Of a DNA stretch of 64,000 nucleotides, positions 10,114-17,666 are shown piece by piece (the stretch's first letter is position 1; each line of letters opens with the position of its first letter). Origin of the DNA: Streptomyces sp. NRRL S-1022. GTDB lineage: Bacteria > Actinomycetota > Actinomycetes > Streptomycetales > Streptomycetaceae. The translations under genes were made by a program, and so were the position numbers. The notes below the pieces were generated by a model, which ran no database searches, was not told where the DNA came from, and saw only the letters and a program-made list of their open reading frames with translations. The stretch lies in contig NZ_JOIU01000008.1 in the NCBI RefSeq assembly GCF_000720135.1, positions 509,042-573,041 of the forward strand. Direction: 5' to 3'.

Positions 10114-11022
10114 CTACGGTGTCAGCACCAGGTCCGTGGTGATGGTCTCCCAGAGGGCGTCGAACCACATCTGCGACTGCTCCACGAACGCCGCGTCCCG
10201 CCGCCCGGCCCGCCCGTCGAAGGCGAACAGCATCGACCGGGTGCCGTCGGCGTCGTACAGCTCCACGTGCTCGTGCCCGATCTCCCGCTCCCGGCGGCCC
10301 AGCGTGTAGTACGCGAACAGCGCCTCGGATCCGTTGAGCAGGTACAGCTTCACCGGCGGGGTGAAGGGCAGCGCACGGAAGGAGACCTGCACGTCGACGC
10401 CGTGCGTGGTGCGCAGCGCCAGCAGGTTCTGCCGCAGCACCAGGCCCTGGGCGTTGCGCTGGGAGAGCCAGCGCCGGTGCAGCAGACCGCCGTCGCCGGC
10501 GCCCACCGGGGTCGGGAAGGCGAGGTCGATGTCCCGGCTGGGCAGCAGCAGCCGGACGTCGATCTTGGCCGGTTCCAGCCGCCCCGCGTAGATCTGCCGC
10601 AGCGGCTCGCCGACGGCCAGGGTGAGCGAGACGGAGGTCAGGCAGAGCGCGTCGATGCGCACGTGCGGCACGGAGAAGGCGGCGGCGATGCGCGGGGCGA
10701 GGCCCACCATCGTGGGCTGCGGCGGCGCCGGCGGTCCCGCCGGGGGACGCCCGGGCCCCGGCAGGGCGGCCACGGTGGCGGGGCTGCCCTTGGAAACGTC
10801 GGTGAGCAGATGCTCCGACTGCAGGATGCGCAAGGCCTGCCGCACCGCGCCGCGTTCGACCCCGAACTCGCGGGCCAGCTTCGCCTGGGTGGGCATGCGC
10901 TCGCCCGGGCGCAGCTCACCGGACCTGATCCGGCTGCGCAGTGCGTCGGCGATCTCGCGGTGGGACGAACGGTGCCGCTGGGGCTTCGCCCGCCCACTGG
11001 CGGAGGCGTGCTCCGGGTCCAC
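10114..11022 (-). CDS. devE: GntR-family regulator DevE, paralogue of DevA
   Basis: A 302-residue GntR protein with the DNA-binding domain at about residues 18-75 (PTQAKLAREFGVERGAVRQA). It shares long blocks with DevA, including FSVPHVRIDA, FRALPFTPP and the C-terminal EQSQMWFDALWETITTDL, so the two arose by tandem duplication. It differs by a Pro/Gly-rich linker after the helix-turn-helix. Start is GTG with AGGG about 10 bases upstream. It lies upstream of devA on the same strand with 137 bp between, containing the devA operator candidate. Streptomyces DevE is the described DevA paralogue; its regulon is unclear. Confidence 0.85.
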   Translation of the reverse strand: MDPEHASASGRAKPQRHRSSHREIADALRSRIRSGELRPGERMPTQAKLAREFGVERGAVRQALRILQSEHLLTDVSKGSPATVAALPGPGRPPAGPPAPPQPTMVGLAPRIAAAFSVPHVRIDALCLTSVSLTLAVGEPLRQIYAGRLEPAKIDVRLLLPSRDIDLAFPTPVGAGDGGLLHRRWLSQRNAQGLVLRQNLLALRTTHGVDVQVSFRALPFTPPVKLYLLNGSEALFAYYTLGRREREIGHEHVELYDADGTRSMLFAFDGRAGRRDAAFVEQSQMWFDALWETITTDLVLTP

Positions 11023-11108
11023 GAAGAAACCCTACAACTTCCCGCCAACTTAAGGCAGTTCCGCGGCAGCCGGTTATAAGCCGCATCCCGGCGGAGATAA
11101 GTACAGTG

Positions 11109-11125
11109 AAGTTGGCAGCCAACTT
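11109..11125. promoter_or_regulatory. Second DevA/DevE-type operator, on the plus-strand side of devE
   Basis: AAGTTGG (11109-11115) and CCAACTT (11119-11125) form a perfect 7-bp inverted repeat with CAG between. It matches the devA upstream site and is even followed by a similar ACTTGGCCGACA segment. It lies 87 bp upstream of the devE start and next to possible -10 elements (TAAGTA at 11098, TACAGT at 11102) facing right. DevA or DevE binding is inference. Confidence 0.6.
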
Positions 11126-11345
11126 GGCCGACATGGTCGAGCTTCCCAGTGGTTGGCCGAACGGGTTCCCTTCCGGAGGGGAGCCGGGAGCCCGGACAGG
11201 GGGCGGCCACCGGAGCGCACAGTCACAACTGAACAGCGACATCTGAATACCGACATCGCACAGCCACAACTGAACAGCACGCTACGGATGAACAGCACGC
11301 TCAAGGGAACGACCGGGCGCCGCCTCCGAAGAGGCGGCGCCTTTT
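11126..11345 (+). other. Possible small transcript or small ORF between devE and rsiG
   Basis: The 341-bp interval 11023-11363 has no clear gene. Reading rightward, the operator at 11109-11125 is followed by about 190 bases and then a strong intrinsic terminator, so a short transcript is plausible. The only ORF is 37 codons (ATG 11133 to stop 11246) with no ribosome-binding site and unremarkable Gly/Pro/Ser-rich content. Later sequence holds repeats: CACAACTGAACAGC at 11224 and 11265, and TGAACAGCACGCT at 11271 and 11289. Whether it is an sRNA, a peptide gene or relic sequence cannot be told. Confidence 0.35.
11316..11345 (+). terminator. Intrinsic terminator
   Basis: GGCGCCGCCTC (11316-11326) pairs perfectly with GAGGCGGCGCC (11331-11341) over a CGAA tetraloop and is followed by TTTT. 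On the minus strand it lies just past the rsiG stop codon (11364), so it can end rsiG transcription; on the plus strand it would end any transcript from the devE side. Confidence 0.85.
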
Positions 11346-11363
11346 CACGTCTTACGGCCCCTG

Positions 11364-11966
11364 TCACATCAGCAGGTCGTCCACCTGCGCCTCGCCCTCG
11401 CGGTACCGGCGCGCGATCTCCCCGCTGCAGTCGTCCGCCGTCCGCTGCAGCCGCTGGCGGCACCGCGAGACCTGCTGCTCGTAGCGCACCAACCGCCCCA
11501 TGGCGGTGTTCAGTTCCAGGTCCGTACGGGCCGTCAGGTCGGACAGCTCCACCTCGCCGAGCATCTCGGCGGCCAGCCGCCGGTACTCCTCGTTGTGCGG
11601 GGTGCCGAGCGTGACATGGCGGGCCGAGGAACGCTGCCGGGCCGGGGCGTCCTGCAGGATCTCCGGGAGCCGGTCGACCACGGAGCCGTCCGCCGGCGCA
11701 GGCACCGACGCCCGGCCGCGCCGGCCCAGTTCCGCGCGCAGGATGTCGATCCGCCCCTGGAGCAACCGCCGCACATAGCTGAGGTCCGCCTCGTCCCGCT
11801 GCGCGTCGCGGCGCAGCACGCGCAGCTCGGGCAGGCTGAGCCGGGCCAGGTCGGGCTCGGGAGGCTCGGCGGGCGGCGCCGGGTCCGCGGAGCCGTCGGC
11901 GCGCTGTGCGGGCGGCCGGTACGTCCCCTGCGTCCCCAGCCGCCCGCTGGTACTCGGTGTGCTCAT
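11364..11966 (-). CDS. rsiG: Anti-sigma factor RsiG (AmfC), c-di-GMP-dependent inhibitor of WhiG
   Basis: A 200-residue protein. Residues 1-40 are a Pro/Ala-rich leader; the rest is predicted helical. It contains the published RsiG signature E-x3-S-x2-R-x3-Q-x3-D twice: E59, S63, R66, Q70, D74 and E163, S167, R170, Q174, D178. In Streptomyces these two helices clamp a c-di-GMP dimer, which arms RsiG to hold the sporulation sigma factor WhiG. Both copies are intact, so c-di-GMP binding is expected. ATG 11966 gives the usual length; an upstream Met at 12005 is less likely. The gene was earlier named amfC. It sits next to the dev genes and is followed by a strong terminator. Confidence 0.93.
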   Translation of the reverse strand: MSTPSTSGRLGTQGTYRPPAQRADGSADPAPPAEPPEPDLARLSLPELRVLRRDAQRDEADLSYVRRLLQGRIDILRAELGRRGRASVPAPADGSVVDRLPEILQDAPARQRSSARHVTLGTPHNEEYRRLAAEMLGEVELSDLTARTDLELNTAMGRLVRYEQQVSRCRQRLQRTADDCSGEIARRYREGEAQVDDLLM

Positions 11967-12125
11967 CTGCTTCTGACCGTCCCCTCGACCGGCGTGTGCA
12001 AGCATCGTGCCACCCCAACCGGCCGCAATGTGACCGAGTGCCCCCGAACGGCCCTAGATGGGAAGTAACGGATCCATATTGGACCCCGTGCGGGTGCGTG
12101 CGGGGCACCGGGCATGATGGTCCGC

Positions 12126-12551
12126 ATGCGTGCGGTGGTGCAGAGAGTGGACGGCGCGAGCGTCGTCGTGGACGGCGAGACGGTGGGCGCGATCGAGGGC
12201 GAGGGCCTGTGCGTCCTGGTCGGGGTCACCCACGCGGACACCAAGGAGAAGGCGGCCCAGCTGGCCCGCAAGCTGTGGACGGTCCGCATGCTGCACGACG
12301 AGAAGTCGTGCAGCGACACCGCCGCCCCGCTCCTGGTGATCAGCCAGTTCACCCTCTACGGCGACGCCCGCAAGGGCCGTCGCCCCACCTGGAACGCGGC
12401 GGCCCCCGGTGACGTCGCCGAACCCCTGGTCGACGAGGTCGTGGCCCAGCTGCGCGCCTTGGGGGCGACGGTGGCGACGGGCCGCTTCGGCGCGCGGATG
12501 AGGGTGTCACTGACGAACGACGGGCCGTTCACGGTACTGCTGGAGATCTAG
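12126..12551 (+). CDS. dtd: D-aminoacyl-tRNA deacylase
   Basis: A 141-residue protein of typical Dtd length. It starts MRAVVQRV and has the two family signatures SQFTLYGD (catalytic Ser/Thr region) and NDGPFT (the Gly-cisPro motif that rejects L-aminoacyl esters). Dtd hydrolyses D-aminoacyl-tRNAs and mischarged Gly-tRNA-Ala in the cytoplasm. ATG 12126 begins the conserved MRAVVQ; two upstream in-frame Met codons (12114, 12117) would add four residues. It stands alone, divergent from rsiG and convergent with the ygfZ-like gene. Confidence 0.95.
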   Translation: MRAVVQRVDGASVVVDGETVGAIEGEGLCVLVGVTHADTKEKAAQLARKLWTVRMLHDEKSCSDTAAPLLVISQFTLYGDARKGRRPTWNAAAPGDVAEPLVDEVVAQLRALGATVATGRFGARMRVSLTNDGPFTVLLEI

Positions 12552-12585
12552 GCGCGGCCGCACGGCCCCGGCCGCTCGCCCACGG

Positions 12586-13551
12586 CTACGGCTCGACCAC
12601 CGTCTCCTGGGCCGCCGCCGTCTCCCCGGCCAGCAGCCGCGCGTCGACCGGGACGTTCCGCTTCACCAGGGCCAGGGCCACCGGGCCCAGCTCGTGGTGC
12701 CGTACCGACGTCGTCACGAAGCCGATCCTGCGGCCCTCGGGGCCCTCGTCGGCGAGGCGGATCCCGGTACCCGGCACCGGCAGGTGGACCTCGCTGCCGT
12801 CCAGGTGCAGGAAGACCAGCCGGCGCGGCGGCTTGCCCAGGTTCTGCACCCGGGCCACGGTCTCCTGCCCCCGGTAGCAGCCCTTCTGGAGGTGCACGGC
12901 CGAGCCGATCCAGCCCAGCTCGTGCGGGATGGTGCGGTGGTCGGTCTCGAAGCCGAGCCGGGGCCGGTGCTGCTCGACGCGCAGCGCCTCGTAGGCGAGG
13001 AGCCCCGCGGCGGGCCCGTGCCCGGCGGCGAACTCCTCCAGCCGCTCGCGCGGCAGGAACAGGTCACGGCCGTACGCCGTCTCGCGTACGACGACCCCGT
13101 CCGGGACGTCGGCGATGGAGCCGGCGGGCAGGTGGACCAGGGCGACGTCAGCGGTGCGGTCGGCGACCTCGACCCGGTAGAAGAACTTCATCGACTCCAG
13201 GTAGGCGAGCAGCGCTTCCTGGGTGCCGGGCTCCACGTGCGCCCAGACGGTCGTACCGTCGTCCACCAGGTACAGCGCGTGCTCGATGTGTCCGTGCGCG
13301 GAGAGGATCAGGGCCTCGGTGGCCTCGCCCGGGGGCAGTTCGCTGACGTGCTGGGTGAGCAGGAGGTGCAGCCAGCTCAGCCGGTCGTCCCCGGTGACGG
13401 TGAGGACACCGCGGTGGGACAGGTCGACGAATCCGGTGCCGTCGGCGAGGGCGCGCTGCTCGCGGAACAGGTCGCCGTAGTGGGCGGCGACGCCTTCGTC
13501 CACACCCTCGGCGGGGACGGCGCCGGGCAGGGACAGCAAGGGGCTCTTCAT
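12586..13551 (-). CDS. ygfZ: YgfZ/GcvT-family folate-binding protein
   Basis: A 321-residue protein with the YgfZ signature KGCYRGQE in the C-terminal third, where the Cys is needed for activity in E. coli YgfZ. The N-terminal part resembles the aminomethyltransferase fold (FVDLSHRGVLTVTGDDRLSWLH). YgfZ proteins bind tetrahydrofolate and support iron-sulfur cluster assembly or repair. Its ATG is nine bases downstream of the nur stop codon on the same strand, so it probably belongs to the same operon. Confidence 0.9.
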   Translation of the reverse strand: MKSPLLSLPGAVPAEGVDEGVAAHYGDLFREQRALADGTGFVDLSHRGVLTVTGDDRLSWLHLLLTQHVSELPPGEATEALILSAHGHIEHALYLVDDGTTVWAHVEPGTQEALLAYLESMKFFYRVEVADRTADVALVHLPAGSIADVPDGVVVRETAYGRDLFLPRERLEEFAAGHGPAAGLLAYEALRVEQHRPRLGFETDHRTIPHELGWIGSAVHLQKGCYRGQETVARVQNLGKPPRRLVFLHLDGSEVHLPVPGTGIRLADEGPEGRRIGFVTTSVRHHELGPVALALVKRNVPVDARLLAGETAAAQETVVEP

Positions 13552-13560
13552 ACCGCAAGC

Positions 13561-13998
13561 CTACGTCGTGGTAGTTGAACTCTTCAGGGAGCAGTCCTGG
13601 CACCGGCCGAAGATCGCGAAATGCTTCATGTCGGTGTCGAACCCGAACTGCTGCCGCAGCTTGGCCGTGAACTCCGCGGCCACCTCGACGTCCGCCTCGA
13701 TCACGTTCTGGCAGTCCCGGCACACCAGGTGCAGGTGGTGGTGGCGGTCGGCGAGGTGGTAGGTCGGGGCACCGTGCCCGAGGTGGGCGTGGCTGACCAG
13801 GCCCAGCTCCTCCAGCAGCTCCAGCGTCCGGTAGACGGTGGAAATGTTGACCCCCGACGCCGTCTTCCTCACTTCCACGAGGATGTCGTCGGGGGTCGCG
13901 TGCTCAAGGGTGTCCACGGCTTCGAGGACAAGCTGCCGCTGCGGCGTCAGCCGGTAGCCGCGCTGCCTGAGGTCGCTCTTCCAGTCGGTGCTCACCAC
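13561..13998 (-). CDS. nur: Fur-family nickel-responsive regulator Nur
   Basis: A 145-residue Fur-family protein. The winged helix is at residues 15-80 (LRQRGYRLTPQRQLVLEAVD, then NISTVYRTLELLEELGLV). Metal-site His residues cluster in ADRHHHLHLVCRDC, with a second pair of Cys near the C-terminus (GRCQDC). The sequence closely recalls S. coelicolor Nur, which with nickel represses the nickel uptake genes and controls the Fe/Ni superoxide dismutase switch; I base this on memory of the Nur sequence. Two GTG codons compete for the start (13998 or 13995); the first gives the known 145-residue length. No good ribosome-binding site is visible. Confidence 0.88.
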   Translation of the reverse strand: MVSTDWKSDLRQRGYRLTPQRQLVLEAVDTLEHATPDDILVEVRKTASGVNISTVYRTLELLEELGLVSHAHLGHGAPTYHLADRHHHLHLVCRDCQNVIEADVEVAAEFTAKLRQQFGFDTDMKHFAIFGRCQDCSLKSSTTTT

Positions 13999-14050
13999 AC
14001 CGGAAAGTCTAGAGCCCCCGGGCGGCGAACCCATGGGAGACGGGTGGGGC

Positions 14051-14626
14051 CTACTTGAAGAAGGCGATGCCGTCGTCCGGGAGGTCGTCGGGGAGGGCCT
14101 TCGCCCAGCGCTCGACGTCCTCGGGGGTGACGACCTTCTTCAGCTGGGCCGACATGTACGGGCGCAGCGCGACCTCGGGGGTCTGCTTCTCGCCGACCCA
14201 CATCAGGTCGCTCTTCACGTAGCCGTACAGCCGCTTGCCGCCGCTGTACGGCCGCGAGCCGGGGATGCGGGCGACGGCGTCCGTCACCAGGTCGATCTGC
14301 GGCTTCTTGTCGGCCATCTCGCCGTACCAGATCTCGATGACGCCGTCGTCGCGGGTCAGCGTCACCTCGACCTTGCGGTCGGCGTGGATCCGCCAGAAGC
14401 CGGACTCCGACTCCAGCGGGCGGACCTTGTTGCCGTCCTTGTCGAGCACCCAGGTGTGGGAGTGGTACTCCAGGAAGTCCCGGCCGTCGTGGGTGAAGCT
14501 GACCTCCTGCCCGAAGTTGCACTTCTCCGAGCCAGGGAAGTCGTGCACGCCCGCGCCGGCCCAGTTGCCGAGCAGAAAGGCGAGCGGGACGAGGTCCTTG
14601 TGGAGGTCGGACGGGATCTCGATCAT
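14051..14626 (-). CDS. Nitrobindin-like heme-binding beta-barrel (FABP/DUF1794 family)
   Basis: A 191-residue protein with the nitrobindin-family start LAFLLGNWAGAG and the repeated beta-strand pattern of a ten-stranded barrel (GFWRIHADRKVEVTLTR, DGVIEIWYGE). Related nitrobindins bind ferric heme and react with nitric oxide or peroxynitrite. The extra C-terminal segment PYMSAQLKKVVTPEDVERW is usual in actinobacterial members. The ATG has AGGAAAG about 10 bases upstream. It lies between the 32-residue membrane peptide and nur, all on the minus strand. Heme binding is inferred from family only. Confidence 0.82.
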   Translation of the reverse strand: MIEIPSDLHKDLVPLAFLLGNWAGAGVHDFPGSEKCNFGQEVSFTHDGRDFLEYHSHTWVLDKDGNKVRPLESESGFWRIHADRKVEVTLTRDDGVIEIWYGEMADKKPQIDLVTDAVARIPGSRPYSGGKRLYGYVKSDLMWVGEKQTPEVALRPYMSAQLKKVVTPEDVERWAKALPDDLPDDGIAFFK

Positions 14627-14652
14627 GAGCGACAGCTTTCCTGAGGGGTGGG

Positions 14653-14751
14653 TCAGCGCTGGCCCTGGTACAGCTTCTTCACGGTCAGGTACGCGAAGGC
14701 GAGCACGCCGACGCAGACCAGGACCAGCAGGGTTTCGAAGAAGATCTCCAC
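14653..14751 (-). CDS. 32-residue single-span membrane peptide
   Basis: GTG 14751 to TGA 14653 encodes 32 residues: a short acidic start (MEIFFET), one strongly hydrophobic segment (LLVLVCVGVLAFAYLTV) and a basic tail ending KKLYQGQR. AAGGAG lies exactly five bases upstream of the GTG, one of the best ribosome-binding sites in the region. The layout predicts a type I-like peptide with the Lys/Arg end in the cytoplasm. It is 26 bp upstream of the nitrobindin-like gene and probably its first operon partner. Function is unknown. Confidence 0.72.
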   Translation of the reverse strand: MEIFFETLLVLVCVGVLAFAYLTVKKLYQGQR

Positions 14752-14884
14752 GGGTGCTCCTTGAGCGAGGGTGAGCGAACGACAGAGCCGCAGCCCAGCT
14801 TACGCGGCCCCGACCGGGCACTCCGTGCGAGGGGCGGCGGCTCTCCTCACGGGCGGCGGCGCCGCCGGGGACTACGCTTCCCGC

Positions 14885-15247
14885 ATGGCGAAGAAGCTCG
14901 TGATCAAGGTGACGGCCGGGGCGGATGCCCCTGAGCGGTGTTCGCAGGCGTTCACGGTGGCCGCGGTGGCCGTGGCCAGCGGGGTCGAGGTCTCGCTGTG
15001 GCTGACCGGGGAGTCGTCCTGGTTCGCGCTGCCGGGCCGGGCCGCCGGGTTCGAGCTGCCGCACGCCGCGCCGCTGCCCGACCTGATCGACTCCGTCCTC
15101 GCCGCCGGGCGCATCACGCTGTGCACGCAGTGCGCCGCCCGCCGGGAGATCACCGAGAAGGACGTCATCGAGGGCGTGCGGATCGCGGGCGCCCAGGTGT
15201 TCGTGCAGGAGTCCCTGGCGGACGACACCCAGGCCCTCGTCTACTGA
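14885..15247 (+). CDS. DsrE-family protein
   Basis: A 120-residue protein with the DsrE/YchN fold pattern: MAKKLVIKVTAGAD, a helix with SQAFTVAAVA, then GVEVSLWLTG, and a Cys pair in TLCTQCAARRE. DsrE-type proteins relay sulfur as persulfide or act as small subunits in sulfur transfer; two Cys here could take part but this is untested. The ATG follows TACGCT (14873-14878) by six bases, so the mRNA is probably leaderless. It is divergent from the membrane-peptide operon and convergent with the DUF3099 gene. Confidence 0.85.
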   Translation: MAKKLVIKVTAGADAPERCSQAFTVAAVAVASGVEVSLWLTGESSWFALPGRAAGFELPHAAPLPDLIDSVLAAGRITLCTQCAARREITEKDVIEGVRIAGAQVFVQESLADDTQALVY

Positions 15248-15248
15248 C

Positions 15249-15512
15249 CTACGGCCCGGGGCGCTTCCTGCCGTCCAGTTCGTCCCACCACTCGTCGGAC
15301 TTCGGGTCGCCGGAGGGGGCGTCCCACCAGCGGTCCTCCGGGCCCCGGCGGTTGGCGATCATCGCGGCGACCGGCGGGATGACCATGGCCACGACGCACA
15401 TGCCGACGGCCGCCGGCACGGACCACAGGCGCACGACTCCCCACGCCAGGACGAAGAGTCCGATGCAGGTCCCCATCATGGCGAAGTAGATGTGCCGGCG
15501 CCGGGCGTACAT
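15249..15512 (-). CDS. DUF3099 membrane protein
   Basis: An 87-residue protein with two membrane helices (residues 7-27 and 31-48) and a hydrophilic, Trp-rich C-terminal tail (RWWDAPSGDPKSDEWWDELD). The basic N-terminus MYARRRH predicts a cytoplasmic start. This small actinobacterial family is uncharacterised. The stop codon is one base from the DsrE stop, a tight convergent arrangement. The start at 15512 is chosen because it fits the conserved MYARRRH opening; the codon 15 positions upstream would add an atypical extension. Confidence 0.75.
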   Translation of the reverse strand: MYARRRHIYFAMMGTCIGLFVLAWGVVRLWSVPAAVGMCVVAMVIPPVAAMIANRRGPEDRWWDAPSGDPKSDEWWDELDGRKRPGP

Positions 15513-15645
15513 GAGTCCAGGGTAGGACCGGCGGGCCCTGTCACAACTGATCCACAAATCCGTACCGGCCGGCCCCGGCGGGGTTACCGTGGCGTATCCG
15601 TACCGGATTTACGAACACCGACGCCGACCCGGGGGAACCAACCAC

Positions 15646-16383
15646 ATGCGCGCCCTGCGAATACTGCTGATCATCGTCGTGATCCTGGGCGGACTCTTCG
15701 TGATCGTGGACCGGGTCGCCGTGCACTTCGCCGAGGGCGAGGCCGCGGACAAGCTGAAGGCCAACGAGAACCTGGCCTCGACCCCGGACGTGAACATCAA
15801 GGGCTTCCCGTTCCTCACCCAGGTCGCGGGCGGCTCCCTGGACGACGTCGAGGTGAGCATCAAGGACTACCGGGCGGCCACCGGCAAGGCCGGCCGGACG
15901 ATCCGGATCGACGATCTGAAGGCCGACATGAAGGGCGTGGAGTTCTCCGGCGACTACAGCTCGGCCACCGCGTCCACCGCGACCGGCACCGCGACGGTCT
16001 CCTACGCCGAACTGCTGAAGACCGCCAAGTCCGAGCCGACCGAGGTGGCGCCCGGCGTCACCGCCCGGATCGTCGGCCTCTCCGACGGCGGCAACGGGAA
16101 GATCAAGGTCGCGGTGGAGGGGACCGTCTCGTCCCTCGGGCTCAAGCAGACCGTGTCCGTGCTCAGCTCGGTGAGCGTGGTGAACAACAGGGTCGAGGTG
16201 CATGCGGACTCGCTGCCCCGGCTGGGCGCGGCCGCGATCGCGGAGGACCGGATCCGCGAGATCACCGACTTCCGGCAGGCCATCGACCAGCTGCCCGGCG
16301 GCATCAAGCTGGACAAGGTGCAGGCCGCGAAGGACGGCGTGGACATCAGCGTGAAGGGTTCGGACGTCAGGCTGGCGGGGTAG
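15646..16383 (+). CDS. DUF2993 (LmeA-like) phospholipid-binding protein
   Basis: A 245-residue protein with an N-terminal signal or anchor helix (RILLIIVVILGGLFVIVDRV) followed by the DUF2993 domain (GFPFLTQVAGGSLDDVEV). The mycobacterial member LmeA is a periplasmic lipid-binding protein needed for lipomannan elongation, so an envelope location and lipid binding are likely. GGGGGA lies about 9 bases before the ATG. The promoter region to the left contains ATCCGTACCGG twice (15558 and 15596). It is followed by a long hairpin at 16455-16500. Confidence 0.82.
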   Translation: MRALRILLIIVVILGGLFVIVDRVAVHFAEGEAADKLKANENLASTPDVNIKGFPFLTQVAGGSLDDVEVSIKDYRAATGKAGRTIRIDDLKADMKGVEFSGDYSSATASTATGTATVSYAELLKTAKSEPTEVAPGVTARIVGLSDGGNGKIKVAVEGTVSSLGLKQTVSVLSSVSVVNNRVEVHADSLPRLGAAAIAEDRIREITDFRQAIDQLPGGIKLDKVQAAKDGVDISVKGSDVRLAG

Positions 16384-16454
16384 GAGCACGGCCGGCGGAC
16401 GACGATCGTCCGACTGGCGAGACGATCACGTCCGTACCGCAGATACGAGGACCC

Positions 16455-16500
16455 GAGCGAGCGCCCGGAGGCCGTCACCCGGCTTCGCGGGCGCTCGCTC
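16455..16500. terminator. Long hairpin, probable terminator
   Basis: GAGCGAGCGCCCG (16455-16467) pairs perfectly with CGGGCGCTCGCTC (16488-16500), a 13-bp stem with a 20-base loop. There is no T tract, as is common in Streptomyces. It lies 72 bp after the DUF2993 gene and before the sulfur operon promoter. Confidence 0.6.
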
Positions 16501-16543
16501 GTTCCGCCATTCGGACGATCGCATCTCGACATGTGACACGCCG

Positions 16544-16573
16544 GTGACATGCCCGCCCGGACGTCCCTACGAT
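16544..16573 (+). promoter_or_regulatory. Promoter of the Cys leader peptide/rhodanese operon
   Basis: A -35-like GTGACA (16544-16549) and -10 TACGAT (16568-16573) are separated by 18 bp. The expected start of transcription, about seven bases on, coincides with the ATG of the leader peptide (16581), so the transcript is predicted leaderless. Confidence 0.6.
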
Positions 16574-16580
16574 CGACCGC

Positions 16581-16661
16581 ATGAAGCGACAGGCGGATCT
16601 CACGAAGCGGCGGGCAGTGGACCTGTGCCGCGTTGCCGCCATGCTCTGTCGCCCCTTCTGA
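16581..16661 (+). CDS. 26-residue cysteine-containing leader peptide
   Basis: ATG 16581 to TGA 16661 encodes MKRQADLTKRRAVDLCR followed by a short tail with a second Cys and the ending CRPF. The Arg-rich body, HVDL/AVDL-like core and late Cys codons are typical of the leader peptides that precede sulfur-metabolism genes in Streptomyces and mycobacteria, where ribosome stalling at Cys codons senses cysteine supply. It lies 127 bp upstream of the thiosulfate sulfurtransferase gene. That it regulates this operon is inference from position and Cys content. Confidence 0.82.
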   Translation: MKRQADLTKRRAVDLCRVAAMLCRPF

Positions 16662-16788
16662 GCGGAAGCCCCGGCTCCCGCGTCTCACCCCGCCCTGCTG
16701 CCAGGGCATCCGTGCGCCGCCCGAGCCCCGAGCGCGCACCCCTCTCTACTCGCACGCCCCGCCGCGACTGCCCCGGAGGAGAAAGAGC

Positions 16789-17634
16789 ATGAGCCGCAGC
16801 GACGTCCTGGTCGACGCCGACTGGCTCCAGGAGCACCTGGACGACCCGACCATCGCCATCGTCGAGGTGGACGAGGACACGTCCGCCTACGAGAAGAACC
16901 ACATCAAGAACGCGATCCGCATCGACTGGACCAAGGACCTCCAGGACCCGGTCCGCCGTGACTTCATCGACCAGGAGGGCTTCGAGAAGCTCCTGTCGGA
17001 GAAGGGCATCGCCAACGACCACACCGTCGTCCTCTACGGCGGCAACAACAACTGGTTCGCGTCGTACGCCTACTGGTACTTCAAGCTGTACGGCCACGAC
17101 AGCGTCAAGCTGCTCGACGGCGGCCGCAAGAAGTGGGAGCTGGACGCCCGCGAGCTGGTCGCCGGCGACGAGGTGCCCGAGCGCGCGAAGACCGAGTACC
17201 GGGCCAAGCCGCAGGACACGACGATCCGCGCCTTCCGCGACGACGTGGTCGAGGCCATCGGCTCGCAGAACCTGGTCGACGTCCGCTCGCCCGACGAGTT
17301 CTCCGGCAAGCTGCTCGCCCCGGCCCACCTGCCGCAGGAGCAGTCGCAGCGTCCGGGCCACGTGCCGTCCGCGAAGAACATCCCGTGGTCGAAGAACGCC
17401 AACGACGACGGCACCTTCAAGTCGGACGAGGAGCTGAAGGAGCTCTACGCCGCGGAGGACGTCGACCTCGCCAAGGACACGATCGCCTACTGCCGCATCG
17501 GTGAGCGCTCGGCCCTGACCTGGTTCGTGCTGCACGAGCTGCTCGGCGTGGAGAACGTCAAGAACTACGACGGCTCCTGGACCGAGTACGGCTCCCTCGT
17601 CGGCGTGCCGATCGAGCTCGGCGCCGGCAAGTAA
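16789..17634 (+). CDS. cysA: Thiosulfate sulfurtransferase (rhodanese)
   Basis: A 281-residue tandem-rhodanese protein of normal length. The active-site loop is CRIGER with catalytic Cys235; the first rhodanese domain (residues 1-125) is inactive as usual, with NNNWFASYAYW. It moves sulfane sulfur from thiosulfate or a persulfide to acceptors in the cytoplasm. Mycobacterial homologues are called CysA2/SseA. GGAGGAG lies seven bases before the ATG. It follows the Cys leader peptide and precedes the SseC gene by 32 bp, forming a sulfur operon. Confidence 0.93.
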   Translation: MSRSDVLVDADWLQEHLDDPTIAIVEVDEDTSAYEKNHIKNAIRIDWTKDLQDPVRRDFIDQEGFEKLLSEKGIANDHTVVLYGGNNNWFASYAYWYFKLYGHDSVKLLDGGRKKWELDARELVAGDEVPERAKTEYRAKPQDTTIRAFRDDVVEAIGSQNLVDVRSPDEFSGKLLAPAHLPQEQSQRPGHVPSAKNIPWSKNANDDGTFKSDEELKELYAAEDVDLAKDTIAYCRIGERSALTWFVLHELLGVENVKNYDGSWTEYGSLVGVPIELGAGK

Positions 17635-17666
17635 GTCCCGACCGACCTTTTCCCTAGGAGTTGCAC

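Noticed and set aside
11133..11246. 37-codon ORF downstream of the second DevA operator
   Set aside because: No ribosome-binding site and no conserved-looking features; kept only as part of a possible transcript.
15558..15606. Direct repeat ATCCGTACCGG at 15558 and 15596
   Set aside because: Two short copies in a promoter region, with no candidate binding protein; noted in the DUF2993 entry only.
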